Of a DNA stretch of 64,000 nt, positions 17,041 to 26,358 are shown piece after piece. A program made the position numbers and the translations under genes. The stretch's first letter is position 1, and the number at the start of each line of letters is the position of its first letter. The stretch spans positions 124,001 to 188,000 of the forward strand of contig CAWKGA010000001.1 in assembly GCA_963849095.1 (NCBI GenBank), in the 5' to 3' direction. The notes beneath the pieces are model-generated. The model was not told where the DNA came from and searched no databases. It saw only the letters and a list, made by a program, of their open reading frames with translations. This DNA comes from JASHUC01 sp963849095. Its GTDB lineage: Bacteria > Pseudomonadota > Gammaproteobacteria > Steroidobacterales > Steroidobacteraceae.

Positions 17041-19611
17041 ATGCGAAACGCGCTGTTGGAGGTGACACCGGTCGTTCCGGATGCGCTCGGCCGGCTGCAG
17101 CAGCTCGCCGGTAATCTGTTCTTCAGCTGGGACCGTCCCACCCGGGCGCTGTTCGAGGATCTCGACCCGGAGCTGTGGGAGCAAACGGGCGGCAACCCGC
17201 GCCTGCTGCTTCGCTGCGTCGATCAGGAAAAGCTGCGGCGCGCCGCGGAGGACCCGGTCTACCTCGCCCGCTACAGCGAGGTGCTGCGCACCTTCGACAC
17301 CTACCTCGCGACGCCCCTCCCGTCGCCCACGGCGCCCCTCGTCGCGTACTTCTGCGCCGAGTACGGTTTCCACGAGAGCTTCCCCATCTACTCGGGAGGC
17401 CTCGGCGTCCTCGCCGGCGACTATTGCAAGGCCGCGAGCGACGGCCGGCTCAACTTCGTCGCCGTCGGCCTGCTCTACGGCCAGGGCTACTTCACGCAAA
17501 CTGTGGACAACGACGGCGTGCAGCATGCCCAGTACGCCGAGCACGATCCGCGCGACCTTCCGGTCGAGCCACTCACCGATCCGGCCGGCGGCCCGCTCAA
17601 GGTCAGCGTCCGCATCGCGGGCCGCAATGTCGTCGCGCGGCTCTGGAAGGCGCAGGCCGGGCGCGTGCCGGTCTACCTGCTCGACTCCAACTGTCCGGAG
17701 AACTCGCCGTCGGATCGTGACGTGACACACCGGCTGTACGGCGGCGACGAGTCCACGCGCATCCGGCAGGAGATGATCCTCGGCATCGGCGGCCGGCGGG
17801 CGCTGCGGGCGCTCGGGCTGGAGCCCGCCGTGTGGCATCTCAACGAGGGCCACGCCGCCTTCCTCATCCTCGAGCTCCTGCGCGAGCATCTCGCCGCAGG
17901 GCTCGATCTGCCCGCTGCGCTCGAGGCGGTCGCCTCCATGTGCGTCTTCACCACACACACGCCGGTCGCCGCAGGTCACGACGCGTTCGGCCACGACTTG
18001 CTCATCGCGCACTTCAACGATTTCATCAAGGAGCTCGGCGTGCCCGCCGAGCGGCTGCTGGAGCTCGGCCGGGCGCAGAGCGCCCCCGGCCTGTTCAACA
18101 TGACGCGGCTCGCCTTGAACGGCGCGCGGCGAGTCAACGGCGTGAGCCGTGTCCACGGTCTCGTCTCCGCGCGGCTCTGCGCGGACGTGTGGCCCGAGAT
18201 CCGTCCCGAGGACAACCCCGTCGGCTTCGTGACCAACGGAGTGCACGTCCCGACGTTCCTGCATCAGAGCTGGGCGGCGTTCTTCGACGAGCAGCTGGGG
18301 CCGGGCTGGCGCGAGCAGCTGATCGAGCCCGGGTTCTGGCGCCGGCTCGAGCCGGTGCCGGATCACCTCTACTGGAGCACCGCGCAGTCGGTCAAATCGC
18401 GCATGCTCGCGGGCGTGCGCGAGCGGCTGCAACGCGCTTACGCCCGCAAAGGCTTGAGCGCGGTGCAGTGGCGCCACGTCACGCGCTCGCTCGATCCGCA
18501 AGACCCGAACATCCTCACGATCGGCTTCGCGCGCCGCTTCGCGACGTACAAGCGCGCCGCGCTGCTGCTCAAGGACCGCCAGCGCCTCGCGCGGCTCATC
18601 AACCAGCCCGGCCGTCCCGTCGTCTTCGTCTTCGCCGGCAAGGCGCACCCCGCCGATGAGCCGGGCAAGCAGGTGCTGCGCGAGATCATGCAGCTCATGC
18701 TGATGCCGGAGTTCATCGGCCGAGTGGTCTTCATCGAGGACTACGACATGCAGCTCGCCCGCTGGCTCGTCGCGGGCGTCGACGTGTGGCTCAACAATCC
18801 GATCGCCCCGCTCGAGGCGAGCGGCACCTCCGGCATGAAGGCCGCCATCAACGGACGGCTCAACCTGAGCATCCTCGACGGCTGGTGGGCCGAGGGTTGG
18901 GCCTACGACAACGGATGGGGCATACCCCCCGTCAACGTGCGCGATCCCGAGCGGCGCGACGCCCTCGAGGCCGAGCTGATCCTCGATGCGCTCGAGGAGG
19001 AAACCGTGCCCCTCTACTACGCGCGCAACGGGGACGGCTACTCCTCCGAGTGGGTGAGGCGCAGCAAGCGCGCGATGATGACCGTCATTCCGCAGTTCAG
19101 CACCCGGCGGATGCTGCAGGACTACGCCGACGGCCTGTACCTCCCTGCCGCGCGCCAGTACCGGCTGCTCGCCGGGCCGGATTTCGCCGGGGCTCGCGCG
19201 CTCGCCGAGTGGAAGCAGCGCGTGCGGCAAGCCTGGCCGCACGTGGACCTGCGGCTGCTCGCAGATGCGCCGAGCGAGCTGCCGCAGCGGGAGCGCCTGA
19301 CGGTGCGCGTTGCTGCCGCGCTCGCCGGGCTCGCCCCGAGCGACGTGCGCATCGAGTTCGTCGCGCGCCGGCGCCTGCCCGAGGCGAGCTTCGAGCCGCC
19401 GCCGCTATCGTCCTACCGGGCGGGGCAGCACGAGGGATTGTGGAGCGCGGCGCTTTCCGCGACCGGCGAGCATCAGCCGGACGGGGCGGCCGTGTTCGCG
19501 CTCGACGAGCAGCCTCCCGCGAGCGGGCAGTTCGCCACCGAGATCCGCATCTACCCCTTCCACGACCTGCTCTCCCACCCCTACGAGCTCGGACTCATGA
19601 AGCGGCTCTGA
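17041..19611 (+). CDS. glgP: Alpha-glucan (glycogen) phosphorylase
   Basis: 856 residues from the ATG at 17041. The open frame extends far upstream but that part is the antisense of the secreted-protein genes. N-terminal NLFFSWDRPTRALFEDL and the segment HESFPIYSGGLGVLAGDY are typical of the short (about 850-residue) GlgP branch related to archaeal and mycobacterial enzymes. PLP-binding Lys600 lies in ASGTSGMKAAINGRLNLS, followed by DGWWAEG. It releases glucose-1-phosphate from alpha-1,4-glucan ends. It opens the glycogen cluster; glgC follows after 61 bases. A candidate promoter sits at 16998-17005. Confidence 0.93.
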   Translation: MRNALLEVTPVVPDALGRLQQLAGNLFFSWDRPTRALFEDLDPELWEQTGGNPRLLLRCVDQEKLRRAAEDPVYLARYSEVLRTFDTYLATPLPSPTAPLVAYFCAEYGFHESFPIYSGGLGVLAGDYCKAASDGRLNFVAVGLLYGQGYFTQTVDNDGVQHAQYAEHDPRDLPVEPLTDPAGGPLKVSVRIAGRNVVARLWKAQAGRVPVYLLDSNCPENSPSDRDVTHRLYGGDESTRIRQEMILGIGGRRALRALGLEPAVWHLNEGHAAFLILELLREHLAAGLDLPAALEAVASMCVFTTHTPVAAGHDAFGHDLLIAHFNDFIKELGVPAERLLELGRAQSAPGLFNMTRLALNGARRVNGVSRVHGLVSARLCADVWPEIRPEDNPVGFVTNGVHVPTFLHQSWAAFFDEQLGPGWREQLIEPGFWRRLEPVPDHLYWSTAQSVKSRMLAGVRERLQRAYARKGLSAVQWRHVTRSLDPQDPNILTIGFARRFATYKRAALLLKDRQRLARLINQPGRPVVFVFAGKAHPADEPGKQVLREIMQLMLMPEFIGRVVFIEDYDMQLARWLVAGVDVWLNNPIAPLEASGTSGMKAAINGRLNLSILDGWWAEGWAYDNGWGIPPVNVRDPERRDALEAELILDALEEETVPLYYARNGDGYSSEWVRRSKRAMMTVIPQFSTRRMLQDYADGLYLPAARQYRLLAGPDFAGARALAEWKQRVRQAWPHVDLRLLADAPSELPQRERLTVRVAAALAGLAPSDVRIEFVARRRLPEASFEPPPLSSYRAGQHEGLWSAALSATGEHQPDGAAVFALDEQPPASGQFATEIRIYPFHDLLSHPYELGLMKRL

Positions 19612-19672
19612 CGGCGGGCGCGCCACCAGGTATCGTACAGCGCGCCTGTCTTCGGTATCGTACGAGGCCATC

Positions 19673-20944
19673 ATGCCGAGACCGCCCGTGCGCACATCCT
19701 CCGGCCGCTACGTGAGCCGCCTCACGAGCGGCACGCTTGCGGTCGTCATGGCGGGCGGCCGCGGCGAGCGGCTGAAGGATCTCACGGAGCACCGCTGCAA
19801 GCCCGCGACGCCGTTCGGCGGCAAGTTCTGCATCATCGACTTCGTCCTCTCCAACTGCGTCAATTCCGGGATCCGCCAGATCTCCATCCTCACGCAGTAC
19901 AAGGCGCAGTCGCTCATTCAGCACGTGCACCAGGGGTGGAGCTACCTGCGCGGGGAGTTCGGCGAGTTCGTCGAGGTGGTGCCGGCGCAGCAGCAGATCG
20001 GCGCGACCTGGTACCGCGGCACGGCCGATGCCCTTTACCAGAACCTCGACCTGATCCTCTCGCACCGGCCGAAGCACGTCCTCGTCCTCGCGGGCGACCA
20101 CATCTACAAGATGGACTACGGTCCGATGATCGCCTACCACGTGGAGAAGGGCGCGGACGTGACCGTCGGCGCGGTGGTGCTGCCCGCGAAACTGTCGCGC
20201 AGCTTCGGCGTGCTCACCGCGACCGAGTGGAACCGCGTGACTCAGTTCATCGAGAAGCCCGCGCCGGAGGATCTGCCCAACCGCCCCGAGTCGATCCTCG
20301 CCTCGATGGGCATCTACGTCTTCAACACGCGGCTTCTCGAGAAGCTCCTGGTGGACGATGCAATGGATGCCGCGTCCCAGCATGACTTCGGCAAGAACAT
20401 CATCCCGCACGCGATCGGCAACCGGCAGGTCTTCGCATACCCGTTTCAGGACGTGAAGACCCGCGCACAGAGCTACTGGCGAGACGTGGGGACGATCGAC
20501 GCCTACTACGAGGCGAACGTCGAGCTGGTCCACGTGAACCCGGAGCTCAACATCTACGACCGGGAGTGGCCGATCTGGACGTACCAGGTGCACTCCCCTC
20601 CCGCGAAATTCGTCCTGGACGAGGATGGCCGGCGCGGCATCGCCATCAACTCCATGGTCTCGGGCGGCTGCATCATTTCGGGCTCCACCGTGCGCGGCTC
20701 GCTGCTCTTCTCCGACGTGCGGGTCGATGAGCGCTCGGTCGTCGAGGACGCCGTCATCCTGCCGCGCGTCGAGATCGGCCGCAGCTGCCACGTGCGACAT
20801 GCGATCATCGACGAGGGCTGCCAGATCCCGGACGGCATGCGCATCGGGGTGGACCGGGAGGCCGACGCACAGCGCTTCCACGTCACCGAGAAGGGCGTCG
20901 TGCTCGTCACTTCCGACATGCTCCGCAAGCTCCCGGCTCAATGA
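19673..20944 (+). CDS. glgC: Glucose-1-phosphate adenylyltransferase (ADP-glucose pyrophosphorylase)
   Basis: 423 residues, standard length. The nucleotidyltransferase signature AGGRGERLKDLT, the FGGKFCIIDFVLSNCVNSG segment, the glucose-1-phosphate site (FIEKP) and the C-terminal left-handed beta-helix repeats (MVSGGCIISGSTV ... VRVDERSVVEDAVILP) are all present. It makes ADP-glucose for GlgA, encoded at the far end of the cluster on the opposite strand. The 5' Arg-rich extension before the catalytic domain corresponds to the allosteric N-terminus of bacterial GlgC. Confidence 0.96.
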   Translation: MPRPPVRTSSGRYVSRLTSGTLAVVMAGGRGERLKDLTEHRCKPATPFGGKFCIIDFVLSNCVNSGIRQISILTQYKAQSLIQHVHQGWSYLRGEFGEFVEVVPAQQQIGATWYRGTADALYQNLDLILSHRPKHVLVLAGDHIYKMDYGPMIAYHVEKGADVTVGAVVLPAKLSRSFGVLTATEWNRVTQFIEKPAPEDLPNRPESILASMGIYVFNTRLLEKLLVDDAMDAASQHDFGKNIIPHAIGNRQVFAYPFQDVKTRAQSYWRDVGTIDAYYEANVELVHVNPELNIYDREWPIWTYQVHSPPAKFVLDEDGRRGIAINSMVSGGCIISGSTVRGSLLFSDVRVDERSVVEDAVILPRVEIGRSCHVRHAIIDEGCQIPDGMRIGVDREADAQRFHVTEKGVVLVTSDMLRKLPAQ

Positions 20945-20945
20945 T

Positions 20946-20953
20946 GGTAGATT
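20946..20953 (+). promoter_or_regulatory. Candidate -10 element just before the GH57 gene
   Basis: ATGGTAGATT, overlapping the glgC stop region, resembles the ATGGTAGACT block before glgP. It ends only seven bases before the GH57 ATG, so a transcript from it would be leaderless or nearly so. Confidence 0.3.
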
Positions 20954-20960
20954 CCCCTCG

Positions 20961-22679
20961 ATGACCTCGCCGCCCCGACTTCCGGTGGTGCTGCTGTGGC
21001 ACATGCACCAGCCGCAGTACCGCGACGCCCTCACCGGCCAGTACGCGCTGCCCTGGACGTATCTGCACGCGATCAAGGACTACACGGACATGGCCGCGCA
21101 CCTCGAGGCGCATCCGGAGGCGCGCGCGGTGGTTAATTTCACGCCGATCCTGCTCGAGCAGCTGAGCGAGCTCGCGGAGCGCGTGGACGGCCACTTGAGG
21201 CGCGGCGAGCCGTTGCCGGACCCCGTGCTCGCACTCCTCGGGCCCGCACCGCTCCCCGAGCGGGGCGCCGAGCGGGTCGAGGTGCTGCGCGCCTGCCTGC
21301 GTGCTCAGCGCAAGACCATGATCGAGCGCTTCGGCCCCTACCTCGAGCTCGCGACGCTCGCGGAGACCCTGGCGACCCCCGAACGTGCCGCGTACGCCTC
21401 CGACCAGCTCATCCACGATCTCGCGGTGTGGTACCACATCGCGTGGGTCGGCGAGACCGTGCGGCGCTCCGACATGCGGATCACGGCGCTCACGGAGCGG
21501 GGCCGGGACTTCACCCCCGCGCACCGCCGCGAGCTGCTCACGCTCGTCGGAGAGCTGCTCGGGAGCGTCATTCCGCGCTTCAAGCGGTTGCGCGAGCAGG
21601 GGCGCTGCGAGCTCTCCGTCTCGCCCTACAGCCATCCGATCCTGCCCTTGCTGTTCGACTTTCGCGCGGCGCGGGAGTCCGTGCCGGACTGCCCGCTGCC
21701 GCGGCACGCCGGGTATCCCGGCGGTGCCGAGCGCGCCGCATGGCAAGTCGCCGAATCCATCCGCGTGTTCACGCGATCCTTCGGAGCGCCTCCCGAGGGG
21801 TGCTGGCCCTCCGAAGGCGCCGTGAGCGTCGCGGCGCTGCAGCTGCTCGACGCTCAAGGCTTTCGCTGGGCGGCCTCGAGCGGCAACGTGCTGCGTGCGA
21901 GCCTCGCGGCGAGCGGCGCCAATCGCGACGACGCGAGCCCCACCGACCGGCCGTATCAGCTGCCGGGCGGGCGCATGGAGTGTTTCTTCCGCGACGACCG
22001 CCTCTCCGACCTGGCCGGCTTCACCTACGCCACCTGGCGCGGCGACGATGCCGCGAGGAATCTCGCGCACGAGCTGGCCCAGATGGCCCGCGGCACCGCC
22101 GCGGGCCCCAACCGGGCGGTGCTCGTCGCGCTCGACGGCGAGAACGCCTGGGAGTACTACCCCTTCAACGGCTACTACTTCCTCGATGCTCTGTACACCG
22201 TGCTCGCGAGCGATCCGGCGCTCGAGCTCACGACCCTCTCCGACTGCGTCGCGCGCGGCCTCAAGCCGGTTCCGCTGCAGCGTGTGGTCGCCGGCAGCTG
22301 GGTTCACGGGACGCTCGGCACCTGGATGGGCGATGCGGGGAAGAACGCCGCGTGGGACCTGCTCTGCGATGCGAAACTCGCGTTCGACGAGGCCCTCGGC
22401 CGGCAAGAGCTCATCGGGGAGCGCCGGGCGGCCGCCGAGCGCCAGCTCGCGCTCTGCGAGAGCTCGGACTGGTTCTGGTGGTTCGGCGACTACAATCCCC
22501 CGGAGGCCGTGCGACAGTTCGATGAGCTCTACCGCCGCCAGCTCGCAAACCTCTACCGTCTGCTCGGGCGTCCCGCGCCCGAGAGCCTGTCGCGCCCGGT
22601 CTCGACGGGACGCCCCGCCGCACAGAGCGCGGCGGAGGCGGAGCACGGCGGCGTGATGCGGCGCGCTTCCGCGACCTGA
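20961..22679 (+). CDS. Glycoside hydrolase family 57 protein
   Basis: 572 residues from the ATG at 20961. The family start VVLLWHMHQPQYRD with its conserved His pair is followed by YLHAIKDYTDMAAHL and the motif CWPSEGAVSV, whose E285 is the expected nucleophile. Further on, 'LDGENAWEYYPFNG' matches another conserved GH57 block. GH57 enzymes include alpha-amylases, amylopullulanases, 4-alpha-glucanotransferases and glycogen branching enzymes. The WPSEG form is that of the amylase/amylopullulanase branch. Since no glgB is present in the cluster, a branching or debranching role is possible, but substrate cannot be decided here. Last residues (about 545-572) are low complexity. Confidence 0.88.
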   Translation: MTSPPRLPVVLLWHMHQPQYRDALTGQYALPWTYLHAIKDYTDMAAHLEAHPEARAVVNFTPILLEQLSELAERVDGHLRRGEPLPDPVLALLGPAPLPERGAERVEVLRACLRAQRKTMIERFGPYLELATLAETLATPERAAYASDQLIHDLAVWYHIAWVGETVRRSDMRITALTERGRDFTPAHRRELLTLVGELLGSVIPRFKRLREQGRCELSVSPYSHPILPLLFDFRAARESVPDCPLPRHAGYPGGAERAAWQVAESIRVFTRSFGAPPEGCWPSEGAVSVAALQLLDAQGFRWAASSGNVLRASLAASGANRDDASPTDRPYQLPGGRMECFFRDDRLSDLAGFTYATWRGDDAARNLAHELAQMARGTAAGPNRAVLVALDGENAWEYYPFNGYYFLDALYTVLASDPALELTTLSDCVARGLKPVPLQRVVAGSWVHGTLGTWMGDAGKNAAWDLLCDAKLAFDEALGRQELIGERRAAAERQLALCESSDWFWWFGDYNPPEAVRQFDELYRRQLANLYRLLGRPAPESLSRPVSTGRPAAQSAAEAEHGGVMRRASAT

Positions 22680-22683
22680 CACC

Positions 22684-23616
22684 ATGACCGCACCCCGGCA
22701 AGCGAGCGTCCGCCCCGACCGGCCGCGCGACGCGCCAGATCTCCACGCTGAGTCGGATGCTCGCGACCGGCGAAGTGAGGGCAGCCACCGCGCCAAGGCG
22801 CGCCACCTCTACTATCGCGCGCGCGTCAACCGCTGGGTCGGGCAGCGGTCGCGGGCCGCCGAGCTCTGCCGGCGCGCGCTCGGCTGGTGCGACTACACCC
22901 GGGCCTATCAATTGCTGGCCGAGCTCGAGCTGCCGGGGGAGGACTACCTGCACGTGCTCGCGCGCATCCACGCCTACGTGAAGCCTGCCACGTACGTCGA
23001 GATCGGCGTGGCGCGCGGCGACTCGCTCGCGCTTCTACAGCCCGAAACGCACGCGCTCGGCATCGACCCTGAGCCGCGCCTGAAGCGGCCGGTCGGGCCG
23101 CTCCAGAAGATCTTCGCGGAGACGAGCGATGAGTTCTTTGCCCGGCGCGATGCGCTCGCGGAGCTCGGCGGCCGGCGCGTCCGCATGGCCTTCATCGACG
23201 GCCTGCACCACTTCGACTTCGCGCTCCGGGACTTCATGAACCTCGAGCCGCTCTGCGATCCGGACTCGCTGATCTTCGTGCACGACTGCCATCCCCTCGA
23301 TGAGCGGACCGCCGCGCGGGAGCAGACGACGGCCTTCTGGAGCGGCGATGTCTGGCGGCTCATCGGAGTGCTGAAGCGCCACCGTCCGGATCTCTCGATC
23401 CACACCATCGCGACGCGCCCGAGCGGACTCGGCCTCATCACGCGGCTCGACCCCACATCGCGCGTGCTGCGCGAGAATCTGCCTGCGCTCATCTCCGAGG
23501 GCCTCGACACAGGCTTCGATACCATTGCCGGTCGCAAGGCCCAGGCGCTCAATCTCTTCCCGAACGACTGGAGCGAGTTGAAGGCGCTTCTCGGACGGCG
23601 CGTGAGCGGCCGGTGA
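22684..23616 (+). CDS. Class I SAM-dependent methyltransferase (Methyltransf_24-like)
   Basis: 310 residues. A helical N-terminal region of about 90 residues precedes a Rossmann methyltransferase with the SAM loop VEIGVARGDSLALL, the acidic strand-2 end (LGIDPEP), the catalytic-region motif MAFIDGLHHFDFALRDF and FVHDCHPLD. This pattern is typical of the Methyltransf_24/CmcI-like group that acts on sugars and small metabolites. It starts four bases after the GH57 stop and overlaps the next gene by four bases (GTGA), so it belongs to the same operon. A glucan- or glycan-directed methylation is inferred only from the neighbourhood. Confidence 0.8.
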   Translation: MTAPRQASVRPDRPRDAPDLHAESDARDRRSEGSHRAKARHLYYRARVNRWVGQRSRAAELCRRALGWCDYTRAYQLLAELELPGEDYLHVLARIHAYVKPATYVEIGVARGDSLALLQPETHALGIDPEPRLKRPVGPLQKIFAETSDEFFARRDALAELGGRRVRMAFIDGLHHFDFALRDFMNLEPLCDPDSLIFVHDCHPLDERTAAREQTTAFWSGDVWRLIGVLKRHRPDLSIHTIATRPSGLGLITRLDPTSRVLRENLPALISEGLDTGFDTIAGRKAQALNLFPNDWSELKALLGRRVSGR

Positions 23617-24461
23617 CCACTCGACCGCATCTGCTCTTCGTGCGGGCGGGCGCGGATTCTCTGCACAGGCGGCTGATTGCGGAGGATCGCGAACGCAACT
23701 GGGACTGCTGCGTGAGCTGGTACGTGCCTCCCGCGGATGAGCGCATCGCCGAGTATTACTGCGGCGGGGGCGACAACAAGCTCGAGGGCTTCCTCGAGTT
23801 CTGGCGGCGCCGCCCGCAACCCTGGCCGTACCGGTATGTCTGGATCATGGACGATGACGTCTACCTCAAGCCCGGGGACGTCTCGCGGTTCTTCGACTTC
23901 TGCGAGCGCTACTCGACTTACGTCTCGCAGCCTGCGCTTCGCTGGTTCACCCACACGACCCTCAACGTGCTCGTGCACAATCCGACTTGCGTGCTGCGCC
24001 GGGTGAGCTTCGTCGAGGTGATGGCGCCGTGCTTCTCGACCCCGGCCCTCGAGCACCTGATCCACACGTTCGACTGGACCAAGAGCACGTGGGGCACGGA
24101 CTGGGCGTGGGGGTGCCTCCTGCAGGGGAGGCAGCCGCTCTACGTGGTCGATGCGATCGTGATGGATCACACGCGCGCCGGCGACGGGCGTCCGGGCCCT
24201 TTCTATCGCAAGCTCTCCGCGATGGGCATCGATCCCATCGAGGAGCTGCACCGCGTCGAGCGCATGTTCCCGGAGTTCGTCGGCGCGAGGACGCTCCGGG
24301 ACGGACACATCTTCCGCAAAGGCATCCCGAAGCTCTTCGCGCCGCTCCTCTGGCGCGTGTTCGAGCGGCTGAAGGTGATCGTGCGCCTGCGCAAGCAGCT
24401 CATGAGGCAGTGGAGGCTCGGGCGGGCGCGTATCGAGGACCTCGTGCACGGCGTGCGCTAG
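23613..24461 (+). CDS. DUF707 family protein (glycosyltransferase-like)
   Basis: 282 residues from a GTG overlapping the methyltransferase stop. The N-terminal segment LLFVRAGADSLHRR, YVWIMDDDVYLKPGDV with an Asp-rich DDD motif, and STWGTDWAWGCLL match DUF707. The DDD motif and spacing recall nucleotide-sugar-dependent glycosyltransferases of the GT-A type. The C-terminal about 40 residues are basic and could contact membrane or polymer. No experimentally defined function is known to me for bacterial members. Its place between a methyltransferase and malQ in a glucan cluster suggests a role in modifying or initiating a glucan. Confidence 0.75.
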   Translation: MTTRPHLLFVRAGADSLHRRLIAEDRERNWDCCVSWYVPPADERIAEYYCGGGDNKLEGFLEFWRRRPQPWPYRYVWIMDDDVYLKPGDVSRFFDFCERYSTYVSQPALRWFTHTTLNVLVHNPTCVLRRVSFVEVMAPCFSTPALEHLIHTFDWTKSTWGTDWAWGCLLQGRQPLYVVDAIVMDHTRAGDGRPGPFYRKLSAMGIDPIEELHRVERMFPEFVGARTLRDGHIFRKGIPKLFAPLLWRVFERLKVIVRLRKQLMRQWRLGRARIEDLVHGVR

Positions 24462-24488
24462 GACACGAGCCGCGACAGGACCCGAGCG

Positions 24489-25874
24489 ATGCGCACACCC
24501 GCACTGAGCCGCCGGCGCGCCGGCGCGCTGCTACCGCTCTCCTGCCTCACCGGAGCGCTCGGGCGGGGAGGGCGCGCGTTCATCGACTGGCTGGCCGACG
24601 CGGGATTCACGGCTTGGCAGTTCCTGCCGGTCGGGCCGACCGGAGAGGACGGCTCGCCGTACTGGGTCCGTTCCGACTCCGCCGGTAATCCGGCACTGCT
24701 CGACCGCGAGGAGTTGCCGCCGCTCGACACGGCTGAGCACCGATCGTTCGTCGAGTCGGCGCGCCCCTGGCTCGAGGATTACGCCTGCTTCGAGATGCTC
24801 TCGCGCCTCAACCGGCACGCTCCCTGGTGGAGCTGGCCCGCCGAGCACCGGGACCGCGACCGCCAAGCGCTCGAGCGGGCGAGGCAGCAGCAGTCCGAGG
24901 CGATCCGCGAGATCGAGGCAGCGCAGTTCGCGTTTGCCTGGCAGTGGCGGCGCCTGCGAGACCACGCCCGCTCGCGCGGCGTGCTCCTCTTCGGCGATCT
25001 GCCGTTCTACGTGGCGCCCGATTCGGCGGAGACCTGGGCGCACCGCGGCGAGTTCCAGCTTGATGCGACGGGCCGGCCGCGCGCCGTGGCCGGCGTGCCT
25101 CCCGATTACTTCTCCGAGCTCGGACAGCTGTGGGGCAATCCCCTCTACGACTGGGACGCGATGCTGCGCGACGGATTCGCGTTCTGGCGCAACCGCGTGC
25201 GGCGCCAGCTCGATCGCGTGGACCTCCTGCGCCTCGACCACTTCCGGGCGCTCGCCGCGCACTGGGCCGTGCCCGCCGATGCACCCGATGCGCGCGGCGG
25301 CACGTGGAAGCGTACGCCCGGCTGGGCGCTCCTGCGGACGCTGCGCGAGGATCTGCTGCGCGAGGACTTGGGCGAGCTGCCCCTCATCGCCGAGGACCTC
25401 GGCGTCATCACGCCCGATGTGGAGGACCTGCGGCGCGGGTTCGCGCTGCCTGGCATGCGCGTGCTCCAGTTCGGCTTCGACGGCTCGGGCGATAATCCTC
25501 ATCTTCCGCACATGCACGAGCGCCACTCCGTCGTCTACACCGGGACGCACGACAACGACACGGCGGTCGGGTGGTACGCAAGCCTCGACGCCGAGACCGC
25601 CCGGCGCGTCGGCTTCTATCTGGGACTCCCGCCCGGCCCGCGGCCCGGCGCGGGCGCGATGCCGGAGGCTCTGGTGCGCGCGGCGCTCGGGTCGGTGAGC
25701 GCACTCGCGGTGATTCCGGTGCAGGACCTCCTGGCGCTCGGCTCGAGCGCGAGGTTCAATACGCCTGCCACGACGCGGGGAAACTGGCTCTGGCGTTTGC
25801 CCGCCGGAGCGCTGACGCCGGAGCTCGCCGGCCACTACTTGCATCTCAACCGAGTCTACGGACGCGCCACATGA
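24489..25874 (+). CDS. malQ: 4-alpha-glucanotransferase (amylomaltase, GH77)
   Basis: 461 residues, slightly shorter than the typical 500. The GH77 landmarks are GNPLYDWDAMLRDGFAFW, the nucleophile region VDLLRLDHFRALAAHWAVP, the acid/base LIAEDLGVITPDVEDLR and the transition-state Asp in TGTHDNDTAVGWY. It disproportionates maltooligosaccharides released from glycogen, feeding GlgP. The ATG at 24489 follows the DUF707 stop by 27 bases; the stop overlaps the next gene by four bases (ATGA). Confidence 0.95.
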   Translation: MRTPALSRRRAGALLPLSCLTGALGRGGRAFIDWLADAGFTAWQFLPVGPTGEDGSPYWVRSDSAGNPALLDREELPPLDTAEHRSFVESARPWLEDYACFEMLSRLNRHAPWWSWPAEHRDRDRQALERARQQQSEAIREIEAAQFAFAWQWRRLRDHARSRGVLLFGDLPFYVAPDSAETWAHRGEFQLDATGRPRAVAGVPPDYFSELGQLWGNPLYDWDAMLRDGFAFWRNRVRRQLDRVDLLRLDHFRALAAHWAVPADAPDARGGTWKRTPGWALLRTLREDLLREDLGELPLIAEDLGVITPDVEDLRRGFALPGMRVLQFGFDGSGDNPHLPHMHERHSVVYTGTHDNDTAVGWYASLDAETARRVGFYLGLPPGPRPGAGAMPEALVRAALGSVSALAVIPVQDLLALGSSARFNTPATTRGNWLWRLPAGALTPELAGHYLHLNRVYGRAT

Positions 25875-26338
25875 GACCACACGTTGCGCAGATTGCCGCC
25901 GTCCTGATCGCAGCCCTCCTCGCGATGACGGCGGGTTGCTCGATGCTGGTGCCGAAGTTCGAGCCGCCGCGGCTCTCGGTCGTGAGCATCGAGCTCGGCA
26001 GAAGCGACCTGTTCGCGCAGCAGCTCAAGGTCCGCATGCGCGTCGAGAACCCGAACGATCGAGTCCTCCCCGTGGAGGGTCTCTCCTACACGCTCGACAT
26101 CGCGGGAGAGCGCGCTGCGAGCGGAGTCTCGAGCGCCAGTTTCATGGTCCCCGCACTCGGCGAGGCCGAGTTCGACATGGACGTGACCGCCAACCTCGCC
26201 GGCGCTCTCCTGCGCCTGCTCTCCCGCGGCTCGCACTCCGACCAGATCGAGTACCACATCGTCGGCAAGGTCCGCCTCTCCCAGGGCCTCCTGCGCTCGG
26301 TCCCGTTCGAGCAGAGCGGCACGTTCTCTCTGCGATAG
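25871..26338 (+). CDS. LEA type 2 family lipoprotein
   Basis: 155 residues. A signal peptide ends in a lipobox (LLAMTAGC, Cys24), so it is a lipoprotein. The body is a single LEA14/WHy-like beta-sandwich: LSVVSIELGRSDLFAQQLKV, VENPNDRVLPVEGLSYTLDI, and the alternating hydrophobic strands up to FEQSGTFSL. Such lipoproteins are common in gammaproteobacteria with unknown roles, perhaps in desiccation or envelope stress. It overlaps malQ by four bases and is followed convergently by glgA after 20 bases. Confidence 0.88.
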   Translation: MRPHVAQIAAVLIAALLAMTAGCSMLVPKFEPPRLSVVSIELGRSDLFAQQLKVRMRVENPNDRVLPVEGLSYTLDIAGERAASGVSSASFMVPALGEAEFDMDVTANLAGALLRLLSRGSHSDQIEYHIVGKVRLSQGLLRSVPFEQSGTFSLR

Positions 26339-26358
26339 CGGCTCCGTCTCACGTCCCG

